Source: Deinococcus aquatilis DSM 23025 (GTDB lineage: Bacteria > Deinococcota > Deinococci > Deinococcales > Deinococcaceae). Taken from it: DNA of 64,000 nt. The stretch is from assembly GCF_000378445.1 (NCBI RefSeq), contig NZ_KB899696.1, positions 177,134-241,133 of the forward strand, in the 5' to 3' direction. Under the pieces are notes generated by a model. It saw only the letters and a list, made by a program, of their open reading frames with translations, ran no database searches and was not told the origin of the DNA. A program made the position numbers and the translations under genes. Numbering within the stretch: the stretch's first letter is position 1; each line of letters opens with the position of its first letter. This document shows positions 29,330 through 40,485 of the stretch, piece by piece.

Positions 29330-30883
29330 GTGGCGCGGCACAGGACATTCCTGCTGGCCCTGCTGCCGCTCAGCTTTATGGCCCTGCTGCTGGCGCTTCC
29401 GCTGGGGCGTACGCTGGCCGAAGGCGGGGTGAACCTGAGCATCTGGCGCGACCCGTACTTTGTGGGACGCCTCGGCTGGACGCTGGGGCAGGCGCTGGGC
29501 ACGGCGGCGGCGGCACTGGCGGTGGGCGGCCCGCTGGCCTACCTGCTTTCTCGCTGGGAGGTGCCGGGGCGGGCGGCGTTCCTGCGCTTTTTGCTGCTGC
29601 CGTTTGTGACGCCGACTTTGGTGGCTGTACTGGGCCTGACCGCACTGCTGGGGCCGCAGGGCTGGATCACGCGCCTGCTGGGGCTGGACCTGAGTGACGG
29701 CCCCGGCCTGCTGCTGCTGGGCAACCTGTTTTTTAATCTCCCGGTGATGATTCGGCTGGCCCACGCCGGATTTGCGCGGGTGCCGCCCAACCTGATCGGT
29801 GCGGCGCGTTCGTTGGGGGCACCGGGCTGGAAGGCGGCGTGGACGGTGGCGCTGCCGCTGGCCCTGCCCGGACTGACCGCCGGATTTATTCTGGTATTCC
29901 TGTATTCGGCCCTCAGCTTCGGCCTGCCGCTGACGCTGGGGGGCGAGCGCTACAGCACGCTGGAAGTCGAAATCTATACCCTGACCGCCTACCAACTGCG
30001 CCTGCCCGAAGCCTCGGCCCTGATCGTGGGCCAACTGCTGCTGACGGGCGCGGCGACGTGGGCCTATACAGCCCTCACACGCGGCGGCGCGGGCGTGGGG
30101 GCTGGACGTGGGCTGCCGCCTGCGCCCCGTCACATCCGGGTCATCCTCTGGGCGCTCATGGGCGGCGTATCGCTGATCTGCTTCGCGCCCCTGCTGGCGG
30201 TGGTGGCCCGCAGCGTGCTGACCTCTGGCGGCCCCAGCCTAGGCGCATGGCAAACTGTGCTGGGCAGCGCCGAGACGTGGGCATTGGTGGGCAATACCCT
30301 GCGCTTCGGCGTGCTGGCCCTGATCGGGGCGGTACTGCTGGGCGGCCTGCACGCTCTGGCCGCCTGGCGGGCGCGGGGGCCAGCTTCCCGCGTGCTGGAC
30401 GGCCTGTCGCTGTTGCCGCTGATGGTGTCTCCGGTCAGTCTGGCGGTGGGCTACCTGCTGGCCTATCCAGCGCTGTCGGCCACCCTGCCCATGCTGATCG
30501 GCGCGTATACCCTGCTGGGCATGCCGCTGGTCACGCGCAGCCTGCTTCCGGCGCTGCGTGCCCTGCCTCCCCGCACTCTGGAGGCGGCCCGAACCCTCGG
30601 CGCAGGCAGTTGGACGGTGTGGCGCACGGTCACGCTACCCCTGACCCTTCCGGCCCTGCGCGGCGGCGCGGCGTTGGCCCTTGCCACCGTACTGGGAGAA
30701 TTCGGGGCCACGTTGGTCCTGACCCGCCCGGAGTGGGCCACCCTCAGTACGGGCCTGTATGACCGTCTGGGCCGCCCCGGAGAGCGCAACCTCACCGAAG
30801 CCTGCGCCCTCGCCACGCTGCTGCTGGTGCTGGCGGTGCTGGCCTTCACGCTGCTGGACGGCGGAGAGGGGGAGGTGACGTGA
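29330..30883 (+). CDS. thiP: Thiamine ABC transporter permease
   Basis: A 517-aa fused permease with two homologous halves of about six helices each. Each half has an EAA-type coupling loop: [20 protein letters not shown] (about residue 160-180) and [20 protein letters not shown] (about residue 415-435). This duplicated layout is characteristic of ThiP. GTG 29330 directly follows the thiB stop, and the 3' end overlaps the upstream limit of the beta-lactamase-like frame. Confidence 0.92.
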   Translation: MARHRTFLLALLPLSFMALLLALPLGRTLAEGGVNLSIWRDPYFVGRLGWTLGQALGTAAAALAVGGPLAYLLSRWEVPGRAAFLRFLLLPFVTPTLVAVLGLTALLGPQGWITRLLGLDLSDGPGLLLLGNLFFNLPVMIRLAHAGFARVPPNLIGAARSLGAPGWKAAWTVALPLALPGLTAGFILVFLYSALSFGLPLTLGGERYSTLEVEIYTLTAYQLRLPEASALIVGQLLLTGAATWAYTALTRGGAGVGAGRGLPPAPRHIRVILWALMGGVSLICFAPLLAVVARSVLTSGGPSLGAWQTVLGSAETWALVGNTLRFGVLALIGAVLLGGLHALAAWRARGPASRVLDGLSLLPLMVSPVSLAVGYLLAYPALSATLPMLIGAYTLLGMPLVTRSLLPALRALPPRTLEAARTLGAGSWTVWRTVTLPLTLPALRGGAALALATVLGEFGATLVLTRPEWATLSTGLYDRLGRPGERNLTEACALATLLLVLAVLAFTLLDGGEGEVT

Positions 30884-30972
30884 GAGACGCTGAAAGGCCA
30901 ACCGCTGCGCCATTTCTCCGAATCTCTACCTGTTTACATCCTCCTGACCACCTCCGGCCCCTGCAAGGCACA

Positions 30973-32088
30973 ATGAGCGGCGTGCGCCCCCTTTTTCCCC
31001 TGCTGCTGGCCTGCGCCTTGACTGTTTCCCCTGCACAGGCGGCCATCCAGTGGCCCGAATCGCCCGAATTGCCGCCGACGACCTGCATAGAAGCCGGGGC
31101 CGAAGTCGCGCCCGTGCAACTTGCACCCATTTCGCCGCTTCCGGCGGGGGTGGTGGGCCGGGTGGCATTTTCGGCCACTGTATTCGGCCCAGACGGACAA
31201 CCTCTGCGGGAAATGACGCTTGGAGACGTGGACTCTTTACATCCTCTGGCAAGCACCTTCAAACCGCTGGTGGTCGAAGCCGTACTACGCGACATAGACG
31301 CCGGAAAATTGGGGCTGAAGACCCTGCTGGAAACCACACCGGGCCGCCGTTCTATCGAAGCTTATCCGGCGGGTAAAAACAGCGTTTCCACGCTGGCTGG
31401 GCGTGCCCTGATCCTCAGCGACAACACCGCCAACGACATCCTCCAGTTGACCGCTGGGGTGACTCGTGTGGCGCAGGAAGTGCATGACCGCAGCCCGTGC
31501 ACCAGCGTGCTGCACACCACCAAAGCCATCTGGGCGCTGCAATCGGGCCTGCTGCCGGAAGTCCTGCCCAACCCGGCGGCCAATGCCTCCACCTACGCCG
31601 CCCTGCCCTTCGGCACCCGGCTGCAACTGGCCCGGCTGGCCGTGACCGGGGCGCAAAAACTGACCGGGCCAGCCGTGGAAGCCGCGCTGGACGTGTATTT
31701 CAAGGGGCCGACCTACACCCCTGATATGGAATTGGGCGTACAGAACACCTCCACCGCCCGCGCCTTTGCCCGTTTGCAGGCGCAGATCATGCCCGGAGCG
31801 GCCCTGAAGCCCGCGACCCGCGCCCTGTTCCGGGGCTGGCTGGCCGACAAAAAGAGTTGCTGCAAGCCCAAAAATCCGACCTTTCTGCCTACGTTCTGGG
31901 GCGTGAAGGCGGGCAGCGGCTGGCGAATGCTGACCATGACAGGCGCGGCGACCTTGAAAGATGGCCGGACCGTCGGGTACGCCCTCCTGATCGATCAGGC
32001 CGATCCACGTCTGGCCGAACAGACCGAAAGCTGGTTGCGCCCGCTGGCCGGGTGGATAGACGCGCAACTGCTGAGGCTGACCCAGTGA
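30973..32088 (+). CDS. Secreted class A beta-lactamase-like serine hydrolase within the thiamine operon
   Basis: A 371-aa exported serine hydrolase. The signal peptide is MSGVRPLFPLLLACALTVSP, ending near AQAA. STFK in HPLASTFKPLVVEAV is the SxxK nucleophile motif, and SDN in LILSDNTANDILQL is the class A second motif. The third motif is degenerate, KAGSG in FWGVKAGSGWRML in place of KTG. It may be a true beta-lactamase or a penicillin-binding/esterase relative. ATG 30973 is chosen for the signal peptide; a GTG at 30880 overlapping the thiP stop would add 31 hydrophilic residues. It lies between thiP and thiQ, overlapping the latter by 4 bases. A thiamine function is not obvious. Confidence 0.8.
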   Translation: MSGVRPLFPLLLACALTVSPAQAAIQWPESPELPPTTCIEAGAEVAPVQLAPISPLPAGVVGRVAFSATVFGPDGQPLREMTLGDVDSLHPLASTFKPLVVEAVLRDIDAGKLGLKTLLETTPGRRSIEAYPAGKNSVSTLAGRALILSDNTANDILQLTAGVTRVAQEVHDRSPCTSVLHTTKAIWALQSGLLPEVLPNPAANASTYAALPFGTRLQLARLAVTGAQKLTGPAVEAALDVYFKGPTYTPDMELGVQNTSTARAFARLQAQIMPGAALKPATRALFRGWLADKKSCCKPKNPTFLPTFWGVKAGSGWRMLTMTGAATLKDGRTVGYALLIDQADPRLAEQTESWLRPLAGWIDAQLLRLTQ

Positions 32089-33098
32089 CCATTCACCCAG
32101 CAACCATTCACGCCGCACTGGACGCCCAAAACCTCAGCAAACGCTATAGCGGCCCACAGGGAATACAGGCTGCTCAGGAAGTATCTCTGCGGGTGGAGGC
32201 GGGCGAAACGGTGGCGCTGCTGGGGCCGAGCGGCTGCGGCAAAAGCACGGTTTTACGGATGATCGCGGGTCTGGAGGTGCCTGATTCCGGCACGGTGCAG
32301 GTCGGCGGGCGAGACGTGACGGCCCTGCCCCCCGAGGCGCGGCACATCGGGCTGGTGTTTCAGGATTACGCCCTGTTTCCGCATCTCAGCGTGCTGGACA
32401 ACGTGGCTTACGGCCCCCGCGTGCGCGGCCTGCCCCGGCCCGCTGCCCGGTCACAGGCGCGGGAAGCCCTGACACTTGTCAATCTGGCCGAATTTGGGAG
32501 CCGCCGCGTGACCGAACTCAGTGGCGGGCAGGCGCAGCGGGTGGCGCTGGCACGGGCGCTGGCGACCTCTTCTCCCCTGTTGCTGCTGGATGAACCGCTC
32601 AGCAATCTGGATGAGCGCCTGCGGGCCGAGCTGCGGGGCGAATTACGTGCGCTGTTTGCGCGGGTGGGCGCGGGCGTGCTGCTGGTTACGCACGATCAGC
32701 GCGAAGCCTTGGCCCTGGCGGGCCGCGTGGCCGTGATGCGGGCGGGCCGGGTCGTACAGCAGGGCGCGGCGCGGGAGGTGTTCGGGCATCCGGCGACGGC
32801 GTGGGTGGCGGCATTTTTGGGGCATGCCAACCTCTGGCCGCAACCGGGCGGCGCGTGCCTGCTGGTGCCCGAACAGGCCCTGACGCTGGGCGAGGGCGAA
32901 AGCTACCCCATCACGGCGCGGCAGCAGGAAGATTCCGGCGAAACCGTGACGGTGGCGCACCCACGCGGCCCCCTGACGCTGGGCCTCAGCGCCCGCGAAA
33001 GCCTGCAAATGGTGGAGGGTCGGTTGCGGGTGCGGGTGGATGAGGAACAGCTTCAGCGCTTGCCAGATGACCGGGAATCCGTAAGCACCCCCATCTGA
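32085..33098 (+). CDS. thiQ: Thiamine ABC transporter ATP-binding protein
   Basis: A 337-aa ABC ATPase. Walker A is GPSGCGKST, the Q-loop is GLVFQDYALFPHLSVLDNVAYG, the signature is LSGGQAQRVALARALA and Walker B is LLLLDEPLSNLDERL, with the H-loop in LVTHDQREALAL. The C-terminal 90 residues extend beyond the short E. coli ThiQ and resemble the regulatory domain of other importer ATPases. The GTG start overlaps the stop of the hydrolase (GTGA). Operon position implies ThiQ; the sequence alone would also fit other CysA/PotA-type importers. Confidence 0.85.
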   Translation: MTIHPATIHAALDAQNLSKRYSGPQGIQAAQEVSLRVEAGETVALLGPSGCGKSTVLRMIAGLEVPDSGTVQVGGRDVTALPPEARHIGLVFQDYALFPHLSVLDNVAYGPRVRGLPRPAARSQAREALTLVNLAEFGSRRVTELSGGQAQRVALARALATSSPLLLLDEPLSNLDERLRAELRGELRALFARVGAGVLLVTHDQREALALAGRVAVMRAGRVVQQGAAREVFGHPATAWVAAFLGHANLWPQPGGACLLVPEQALTLGEGESYPITARQQEDSGETVTVAHPRGPLTLGLSARESLQMVEGRLRVRVDEEQLQRLPDDRESVSTPI

Positions 33099-33253
33099 CC
33101 ACCCTGATTTTATCTAGACAATGCATCTTTTGACGCGCCACAGTGCCACAATTTCGCCTAAATGACAGGGCGTTCACTGTTACACTTCCCCTGAAATCTT
33201 TGGTGGCTTTCCTTACTTTTCGGGCCGCTGCCGAATGACTTCAGGGAGAATCT

Positions 33254-34345
33254 ATGACACAGCCACTGTTGGCACAGACACGACCCATGCTCTTTAGAAT
33301 GCTCTCTTGGTCGTTGGCCTGCTCGGTCATGGCAGCAGCGCAAACGGCCCCGACTCCAGTTCCAGTGGCCTACACTGGGCCTCAGGCTGTGCTGTACCTC
33401 GCGCCCATGGCCTGTCAGGCCGGAAGCTGCGGCAATAATGCCGGAGCAGAATTTGAAGCCGCACTGACGCAGGCTTTGCAGAACAGCGGCTATTTTCGGG
33501 TGCTGAAGCGGGAAGAGGTCGCCAACCTCAGCGTTTCTGGCGGCGTGACCAACATTGAGGAAACCAGCAGCGGCGGATTCCTCTTTGTTGCCCAGAAGAA
33601 AACCAAGGTCAAAGCTGCGCTACAGGTTTCCGATCCAGTCACCGGAGAGCTTGTTTTCACAGAGCAGTGTGAGGGCGACTCTGCAAGTACAGGCTTCGCA
33701 ATCGGCGGAATCACAATGGGCACCAACAGCGGTTACGGCAAAGCTGCTGCCGATTGCGCCGTCAAGTTGAGTCAGGCCATCACTGCTTCCAAGCGCATTC
33801 AACCGTTTCTAAAATACGCTCCCGGCACGGCGCTGCCTGCCCCCCGGAATGCCGTACCTGCCAACGCCGCACCGATGGCCTTTGCCTCTGCACCTGCCAC
33901 ACCCGGCGCAGTGACTGCCGAGCAGGCCGCCGTACCGATCAAGATGCTGGAAGGCGCACTGAAATCGCTGGCCTTTGCCGACATGAACGCGCTGTTTACC
34001 GCCGATCCCTACAACCCTGTGAAGATCAAGGAACTGAACGCCGCCGCGACCAACACCACCCTGCAAAACGCTGCCAAAGTGAGCTTCAAGGTGTCCAGCA
34101 GTGAAAATGGTGGAATGGGGCAACTGGTGGGCGTTACGTACACGCTGCCCAACGGCACAGAGAAATTTACGCAACTTCTCGTTATGGGGCCGTCTGAACT
34201 CAACTCTCGCGGTGGCGTGCGAGTATTTTATATGACCGCCTTCAATCCTATTCGTGCAGGCTTTCCGCAATTCGAGATGGTGAGCAAGAATGTAGAACTG
34301 ATGTTGGCCGACATTCAGCAAAGTTTGGGTCTGCCCACTCCATAA
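33254..34345 (+). CDS. Exported CsgG-like protein, function unknown
   Basis: A 363-aa predicted exported protein. A signal peptide covers about residues 13-29 (RMLSWSLACSVMAAAQ). The N-terminal half resembles the CsgG/TolB-N type fold: VLYLAPMACQ, GAEFEAALTQALQNSGYFRVLKREEVANLSVSGGV and KAALQVSDPVTGELVFTE. A Pro/Ala-rich linker (about 193-225) leads to a second, unrecognised domain. The start ATG has AGGGAGA five bases upstream. Whether it is a curli-like secretion component or a binding protein is not clear. Confidence 0.65.
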   Translation: MTQPLLAQTRPMLFRMLSWSLACSVMAAAQTAPTPVPVAYTGPQAVLYLAPMACQAGSCGNNAGAEFEAALTQALQNSGYFRVLKREEVANLSVSGGVTNIEETSSGGFLFVAQKKTKVKAALQVSDPVTGELVFTEQCEGDSASTGFAIGGITMGTNSGYGKAAADCAVKLSQAITASKRIQPFLKYAPGTALPAPRNAVPANAAPMAFASAPATPGAVTAEQAAVPIKMLEGALKSLAFADMNALFTADPYNPVKIKELNAAATNTTLQNAAKVSFKVSSSENGGMGQLVGVTYTLPNGTEKFTQLLVMGPSELNSRGGVRVFYMTAFNPIRAGFPQFEMVSKNVELMLADIQQSLGLPTP

Positions 34346-34427
34346 ATCCTAAACACAATGGGGCACAAAGCCGCTGAGCAATTCAATCTCGGCGGCTCTG
34401 TCGTCTGTTCTCCTCTACAGTGCAGCC

Positions 34428-35066
34428 ATGATCGCCTGGATTCTGGTCGGGGGCCGCCTGACGCTGACGCCGATGTTGGCCGCCCTGCCCCAGCCCACGC
34501 TGGTAGTGGCTGCCGATGGAGGCGCACGGCACGCGGCGGCGCTGGGCGTGCGGGTAGATGTATGGGTGGGTGATTTCGACAGTTCGGCGGGAGTACATCT
34601 GGACGCCCCACGCGAGGTTCACCCGGCGGCTAAAGACGAAACCGACGCAGAACTGGCGGTGCGGGTGGCCCTGAAACGCGGCGCAACCGTCCTGGTGTTC
34701 ATCGGCGCGTTCGGCGGGCGCTTTGACCACACGGCGGCCCTGATGCTGGGCGGCATCCGGCGGGCGCGGGAAGGCTGGCCCGTGATCCTCACCAGCGGCG
34801 ACGAATGGGGCTGGCCGCTGCTGCCCGCCTCTCCGCTGGCACTGAACCTGCCCCCGCAGTTGACCCTGAGCGTACTGGCTTTCTCGGAGTTGCGCGGCCT
34901 GAGCCTCAGCGGGGTGCGCTGGCCCCTTCACCGTGCCGCCGTACCACTGGGCAGCGGGTGGACGGTGAGCAACGAAACCACCGGAGAAGCTGTGACAGCC
35001 ACTCTGGAAGACGGCTGGGGAATGGTGACGGTGTTGGTTGACGGGGCAGAAATGGCAAAGTTGTGA
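34428..35066 (+). CDS. Thiamine diphosphokinase
   Basis: Transfers diphosphate from ATP to thiamine, producing the thiamine diphosphate that the riboswitch at 28104 senses. The 212-aa protein has VVAADGGARHAAALGVRVDVWVGDFDS, DETDAELAVRVAL and IGAFGGRFDHTAALMLG, the three diagnostic motifs of the family, followed by the C-terminal thiamine-binding domain. TACAGT ends six bases before the ATG, so the transcript is probably leaderless and not under the riboswitch. Confidence 0.93.
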   Translation: MIAWILVGGRLTLTPMLAALPQPTLVVAADGGARHAAALGVRVDVWVGDFDSSAGVHLDAPREVHPAAKDETDAELAVRVALKRGATVLVFIGAFGGRFDHTAALMLGGIRRAREGWPVILTSGDEWGWPLLPASPLALNLPPQLTLSVLAFSELRGLSLSGVRWPLHRAAVPLGSGWTVSNETTGEAVTATLEDGWGMVTVLVDGAEMAKL

Positions 35067-35087
35067 CCTGAGAACGGCACAACAGTT

Positions 35088-35120
35088 GGCCCCGCCGGAT
35101 GAACTGGCGGGACCGTTTTC
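35088..35120 (+). terminator. Terminator of the thiamine diphosphokinase gene
   Basis: GGCCCCGCC and GGCGGGACC pair with one mismatch and are followed by GTTTTC. It lies between convergent genes. Confidence 0.6.
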
Positions 35121-35145
35121 AGTGACTACAGTTGCGGCTTACGGC

Positions 35146-36537
<1,392 letters not shown>

Positions 36538-36664
36538 AGAGAACCTCCGCAAGAGTGCAGTAAAATCCGCACATCCAGGTTGTAAAGACCTGCCAAGTCT
36601 AGCGTAAGCAGGCCGGGCAAGGCAGCCGGGAACCTTCTTCATGTTCCGCCCGTACTTGAAAGGC

Positions 36665-37327
36665 ATGAGACGAAGAGGCGTAGGATTCGGCTGCCTGGGC
36701 TGCGGCGGCGGCACGCTGTTGGTATTGGTGCTGCTGGGCGCGGCAGCGTGGTTTCTGGTGATTCAACCTGCCCGCAGTTTTTTGGCCAGTTGGCAGGGCA
36801 CTCCGGCACAGACCCAGAGCCAGAATCAACCGGGCACCAGCGTCACGCCGCCGCCTTCATCTGGCACGGCCACCACGGTCAATACCGCCGCGCCGCTCAC
36901 CAGAGCCGACGTGCAGAAGTTCGTGCGAATCCGGCGCGACGTGCGGGGCGCACTGGGCAGCAGCTTTACGGGCCTACAGACCGTGTGGACACAGGTGCAG
37001 AACGGAGGAACCCCCAACATTTTACAGGTGGTGAACATCCTGCGTGAGGTGGGCGGCAGCGTAGGCGCGGCCCGCACCGCCCAGAATGCTGCGCTGGCCC
37101 GCGAAGGCATGAGCGCCGAACGCTACGCGGCGGTGCGGAACGATGTAAACCGCGCTCTGGGCGTGCCCAGCATAGACTTTGCACAGGCCGCCGCCGCCTT
37201 ACAGCAGGGCCGCCTGCCTGACCTGAACACCACCGTGCAGGCCGCGAACCCACAGGCACAGGCGTTGGTCGATCCCTTCAAGGCCGAACTCCTGACGACA
37301 GCAGCAGTGGGGCTCTTGGGGCTGTAA
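36665..37327 (+). CDS. Hypothetical membrane-anchored protein
   Basis: Not recognised; 220 aa. It starts RRRGVGFGCLGCGGG, then has one long membrane helix (TLLVLVLLGAAAWFLVIQPA), a Gln/Ser/Thr-rich linker and a helical external domain rich in Ala and Arg. ATG 36665 is preferred because GAAAGGC precedes it; ATG 36641 is in frame. The Cys-rich turn before the helix is unusual but does not form a lipobox. Confidence 0.6.
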   Translation: MRRRGVGFGCLGCGGGTLLVLVLLGAAAWFLVIQPARSFLASWQGTPAQTQSQNQPGTSVTPPPSSGTATTVNTAAPLTRADVQKFVRIRRDVRGALGSSFTGLQTVWTQVQNGGTPNILQVVNILREVGGSVGAARTAQNAALAREGMSAERYAAVRNDVNRALGVPSIDFAQAAAALQQGRLPDLNTTVQAANPQAQALVDPFKAELLTTAAVGLLGL

Positions 37328-37358
37328 TCAGGTAAATCACACTCAGTTGAACAATGGG

Positions 37359-37392
37359 CTGGACGGACCGGAGACCTTCTTCATCCGTCCAG
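37359..37392 (+). terminator. Hairpin after the membrane-anchored protein gene
   Basis: CTGGACGGA and TCCGTCCAG form a 9-bp stem over a 16-base loop. Only a weak T-rich tail follows. Confidence 0.45.
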
Positions 37393-37541
37393 ATTCGTTG
37401 GCGCTCCATCTGCCAGAACACGGTACTTCCTGTCTTTGGGGAAGCATGGCGCAGGAGTGAGCTTCCACAGCCCATTACTTCCCCTTCAGACTGTCTGCCT
37501 GCTCGCCGCACTCCTCATCAGGGTTCGGTAAGGTGGGCCAC

Positions 37542-38948
37542 ATGACGGCGAATCCTGAGATTCTTTCCACTCCTTCACTCCGCACGGCACAATTGACAAC
37601 GCAGTCGGAAGCCCTGTTTGCACGGGCGCAGGCGGTCACTCCGGGCGGCGTGAACAGTCCGGTGCGGGCCTTTCGCAGTGTGGGAGGCACCCCGCGTTTT
37701 ATCGCACGGGCCGACGGCGCGGTTCTGACTGATGCAGACGGCAACGATTACATCGACCATATTGGCTCCTGGGGTCCGATGATCCTGGGCCACAACCTGC
37801 CCGCCGTGCGCGAGGCCGTGATAGAGGCGCTGGCGGGCGGCACCAGCTTCGGCGCTCCCGGCGAGCGTGAGGTCTTGCTGGGCGAGGCCGTGACCCGCAT
37901 CACGGGCGTAGACCGCGTGCGTTTCGTGAACAGTGGCACCGAGGCCACCATGAGTGCTCTGCGTCTAGCACGCGGCTATACGGGGCGCAAATATATTCTG
38001 AAGTTCCGGGGCAACTACCACGGACACGCCGACGGACTGTTGGTCGAAGCGGGCAGCGGCCTGATGACGGATGCCGTGGCCGATGGCGGCCAACTGAACC
38101 GCCAGGGTCTGGGCCAGGCCGCGCCCAGCAGTGCGGGCGTGCCGGAAGAATACGCGGCCCTCACTCTGGTCAGCGAATACAACGACCCCGCCGCATTGGA
38201 CGCGCTGATCACAGCACGCGGCCACGAGATCGCGGCAGTCATTTTTGAGCCGGTGGTGGGCAATGCCGGGGTACTGATTCCAACCCCCGAATTTCTGGAT
38301 GCCCTGCACCGCGTACAGGCGGCGGGCGTGCTACTGATTGCCGATGAGGTCATGACCGGATTCCGCCTGAGCCTGCGCGGGGCTACTGGACTGCTGGGGC
38401 TGCGGCCCGACCTGATCTGCTGGGGCAAAATCATTGGCGGCGGGCTGCCCGTGGGCGCGTACGGCGGGCGGGCAGAGATCATGAATTTCGTGTCTCCGCA
38501 GGGGCCGGTGTATCAGGCGGGCACGCTGAGCGGCAATCCGCTGGCAATGGCCGCAGGGCTGGCGATGCTGGGCGCACTGGAAGCCGATCCCAGCGTGTAC
38601 GAGCGCCTGAACCGCTACACGGCGCAACTGGCCGAAGGGCTGAAGGCCGCCGCACAGGCCGCAGGCGTGCCCATCAGCGTGAACCAGATCGGCTCCATGC
38701 TCACGGCCTTTCATATCGACGCGCCACATGGCAGCATCCGCACCTATACCGACGCCGCCCGCAGCGATACCGCCGCCTTTGCCGGGTGGTTTCAGGGCAT
38801 GTTGGCACGCGGGATTTACTGGGCACCCTCGCAGTTCGAGAGCATTTTTGTCAGTGCCGCCCACACCGACGCGCACCTGAACGCCACCCTGGAAGCCGCT
38901 GCACAGGCTTACGCCGCCCTCCATCCGGGGGCGCGAGGAGAACAATGA
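37542..38948 (+). CDS. hemL: Glutamate-1-semialdehyde 2,1-aminomutase
   Basis: PLP enzyme converting glutamate-1-semialdehyde to 5-aminolevulinate, the committed haem precursor. The 468-aa protein has TPGGVNSPVRAFRSVGGTP at the start, GPMILGHNLPAV, FRGNYHGHADGLL, LIADEVMTGFRLSL and the PLP lysine in ICWGKIIGGGLPVGA. ATG 37542 is chosen for the GGTAAGGTGG Shine-Dalgarno just upstream. Its stop overlaps the ATG of the CoA-binding gene. HemQ, the last enzyme of coproporphyrin-dependent haem synthesis, is at 52882. Confidence 0.95.
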   Translation: MTANPEILSTPSLRTAQLTTQSEALFARAQAVTPGGVNSPVRAFRSVGGTPRFIARADGAVLTDADGNDYIDHIGSWGPMILGHNLPAVREAVIEALAGGTSFGAPGEREVLLGEAVTRITGVDRVRFVNSGTEATMSALRLARGYTGRKYILKFRGNYHGHADGLLVEAGSGLMTDAVADGGQLNRQGLGQAAPSSAGVPEEYAALTLVSEYNDPAALDALITARGHEIAAVIFEPVVGNAGVLIPTPEFLDALHRVQAAGVLLIADEVMTGFRLSLRGATGLLGLRPDLICWGKIIGGGLPVGAYGGRAEIMNFVSPQGPVYQAGTLSGNPLAMAAGLAMLGALEADPSVYERLNRYTAQLAEGLKAAAQAAGVPISVNQIGSMLTAFHIDAPHGSIRTYTDAARSDTAAFAGWFQGMLARGIYWAPSQFESIFVSAAHTDAHLNATLEAAAQAYAALHPGARGEQ

Positions 38949-39373
38949 CCCTACTGACTTCCACCTCCGACGTGATCCGCGTGCTGACCGAATACAAAAC
39001 CATTGCCGTGATCGGCTTTCACCGCGACAGCATCAAGCCTGCCCATTACGTGCCCGAATATATGTACCGCCAGGGCTACACCGTGATTCCCGTGAATCCA
39101 TCGCTGGCCGCACGGAGCGAGAGCTTTTTTGGGCACAAGGCCGTGTCCACGCTGGCCGAGATTGCCACGCCTGTAGATGTGGTGGAGGTCTTCCGGCGCA
39201 GCGACAGGGTGCATGACCATCTGGCCGACATTCTGGCAATGAAGCCTCTGCCCAAGGTGGTCTGGCTGCAACTGGGCATCCGTGACGATGCCACTGCACG
39301 GGAACTGGCCGCGCACGGCATAGACGTGATTCAAGACCGCTGCATGCTGGCCGATCACCGGGCGCTGCTTTGA
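38945..39373 (+). CDS. CoA-binding protein (YccU-like)
   Basis: A 142-aa Rossmann-fold CoA-binding domain protein. TIAVIGFHRDSIKPAHYVPEY is the nucleotide-binding start, VIPVNPSLAARSESFFGHKA and PVDVVEVFRRSD follow, and VWLQLGIRDDATARELAAHG with VIQDRCMLADH completes the family pattern. Unlike succinyl-CoA synthetase it has no catalytic domain; its role is unknown. The ATG overlaps the hemL stop (ATGA) and its own stop overlaps the TTG of the next gene, so three genes are coupled. Confidence 0.87.
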   Translation: MTLLTSTSDVIRVLTEYKTIAVIGFHRDSIKPAHYVPEYMYRQGYTVIPVNPSLAARSESFFGHKAVSTLAEIATPVDVVEVFRRSDRVHDHLADILAMKPLPKVVWLQLGIRDDATARELAAHGIDVIQDRCMLADHRALL

Positions 39374-40401
39374 CGCTGCCGAAAACCGGTTCACCTCCTG
39401 ATTTGCTGATCGTCGGGGCGGGCCTCGCGGGGCTGGCCTGTGCGCGGGACGCGATGGGCGCGGGCCTGCGCGTGAAGGTGCTGGACAAATCCAGGGGCAT
39501 TTCTGGGCGGGCCGCGACCCGGCGCATTGCTCTGGAAGATGGCCGGGAAGCGCGGCTGGACCACGGCGCACGCTTTTTTACGGCCCGCCATGACCGCACC
39601 AAGACGCTGGTGGATGCTGGTCTGCGCGAGGGCTGGCTGAACGAATGGACACGCACAGTGAGCGAGTGGCAGGGCGGCGAGATTCACAGCACCCCGGACG
39701 GCCACCCCCGCTACGCCCCCGCAGAAGGCTTCAGTGCGATGGGCCGCGCCCTGGCACGCGGGCTGGACGTGCAGACAGGCACAGAAGTGACCAGTCTGGA
39801 ACGCCGGGGCCACGGCTGGCGCGTGCATACCCGCGACGGTGCCCACTGGGACACCCAGCGCCTGATCCTGAATCTGCCTGCACCGCAGGTGGCCGCCCTG
39901 CTGGAAGACCACGAGATAGGCGATGATGCCGAAGCGGTGGCCCACGTACGTTTCGATCCGTGCTGGGCGGCGGGCGTGGTTCTGGAACAGGATTTGGTGG
40001 GGCATCATTGGCCCGCCCTGAAACTCTCCGGCCATCCCGTGCTGGACTGGATCGCCCGCGAACACACCAAACGTGCCCCCAGCCACCCGCCCGCGCTGAT
40101 GCTGCACGCCGGGGCCGACTGGTCACGCGCCAACCTGGAGCGCCGCCCAGATGAGGTGCTGCCCGAATTGCTGGACGCCGCCGCCGAAGTGCTGGGCCAA
40201 CCCCTGCCCCACCTGCACGCTTTTGCCCACCGCTGGCGCTACGCCACGCCCACGGCCCGCGTGCCTGCCCCCTGCCACTGGGACGAAGAACTGAACCTCG
40301 GCTGGTGCGGCGATTGGCTGACCCCCGACCCACATGGCCCGAGGGTGGAGGCAGCGTTGCTGAGTGGCTGGCGGCTGGCAGCGAGGGTGGCAAAACAGTG
40401 A
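39370..40401 (+). CDS. FAD/NAD(P)-binding oxidoreductase, renalase-like
   Basis: A 343-aa flavoprotein. DLLIVGAGLAGLACARDAMG is the dinucleotide fold (residues 11-30), and VLDKSRGISGRAATRR follows as in renalase and related small amine oxidases. HGARFFTARHDRTKTLVD and the C-terminal GWCGDWLTPDPHGPRVEAAL complete the FAD site. Such proteins oxidise isomeric NAD(P)H forms in bacteria that have been studied; the substrate here is inferred only. The TTG start overlaps the previous stop (TTGA). Confidence 0.83.
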   Translation: MTLPKTGSPPDLLIVGAGLAGLACARDAMGAGLRVKVLDKSRGISGRAATRRIALEDGREARLDHGARFFTARHDRTKTLVDAGLREGWLNEWTRTVSEWQGGEIHSTPDGHPRYAPAEGFSAMGRALARGLDVQTGTEVTSLERRGHGWRVHTRDGAHWDTQRLILNLPAPQVAALLEDHEIGDDAEAVAHVRFDPCWAAGVVLEQDLVGHHWPALKLSGHPVLDWIAREHTKRAPSHPPALMLHAGADWSRANLERRPDEVLPELLDAAAEVLGQPLPHLHAFAHRWRYATPTARVPAPCHWDEELNLGWCGDWLTPDPHGPRVEAALLSGWRLAARVAKQ

Positions 40402-40430
40402 GTGGGTAGTGGGTAGTGGTCAGTGGGGAA
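40401..40430 (+). repeat. AGTGGGT/AGTGGTC repeat after the renalase-like gene
   Basis: GTGAGTGGGTAGTGGGTAGT with a following GGTCAGTGGGG continues directly from the stop codon. It is the same type as 499-528 and 42736-42752. Confidence 0.55.
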
Positions 40431-40485
40431 AGATGAAGCGTTGCCCGTCAGTCCGAGCTTTTGAGGCTTGTCTACGGACTCCGTA

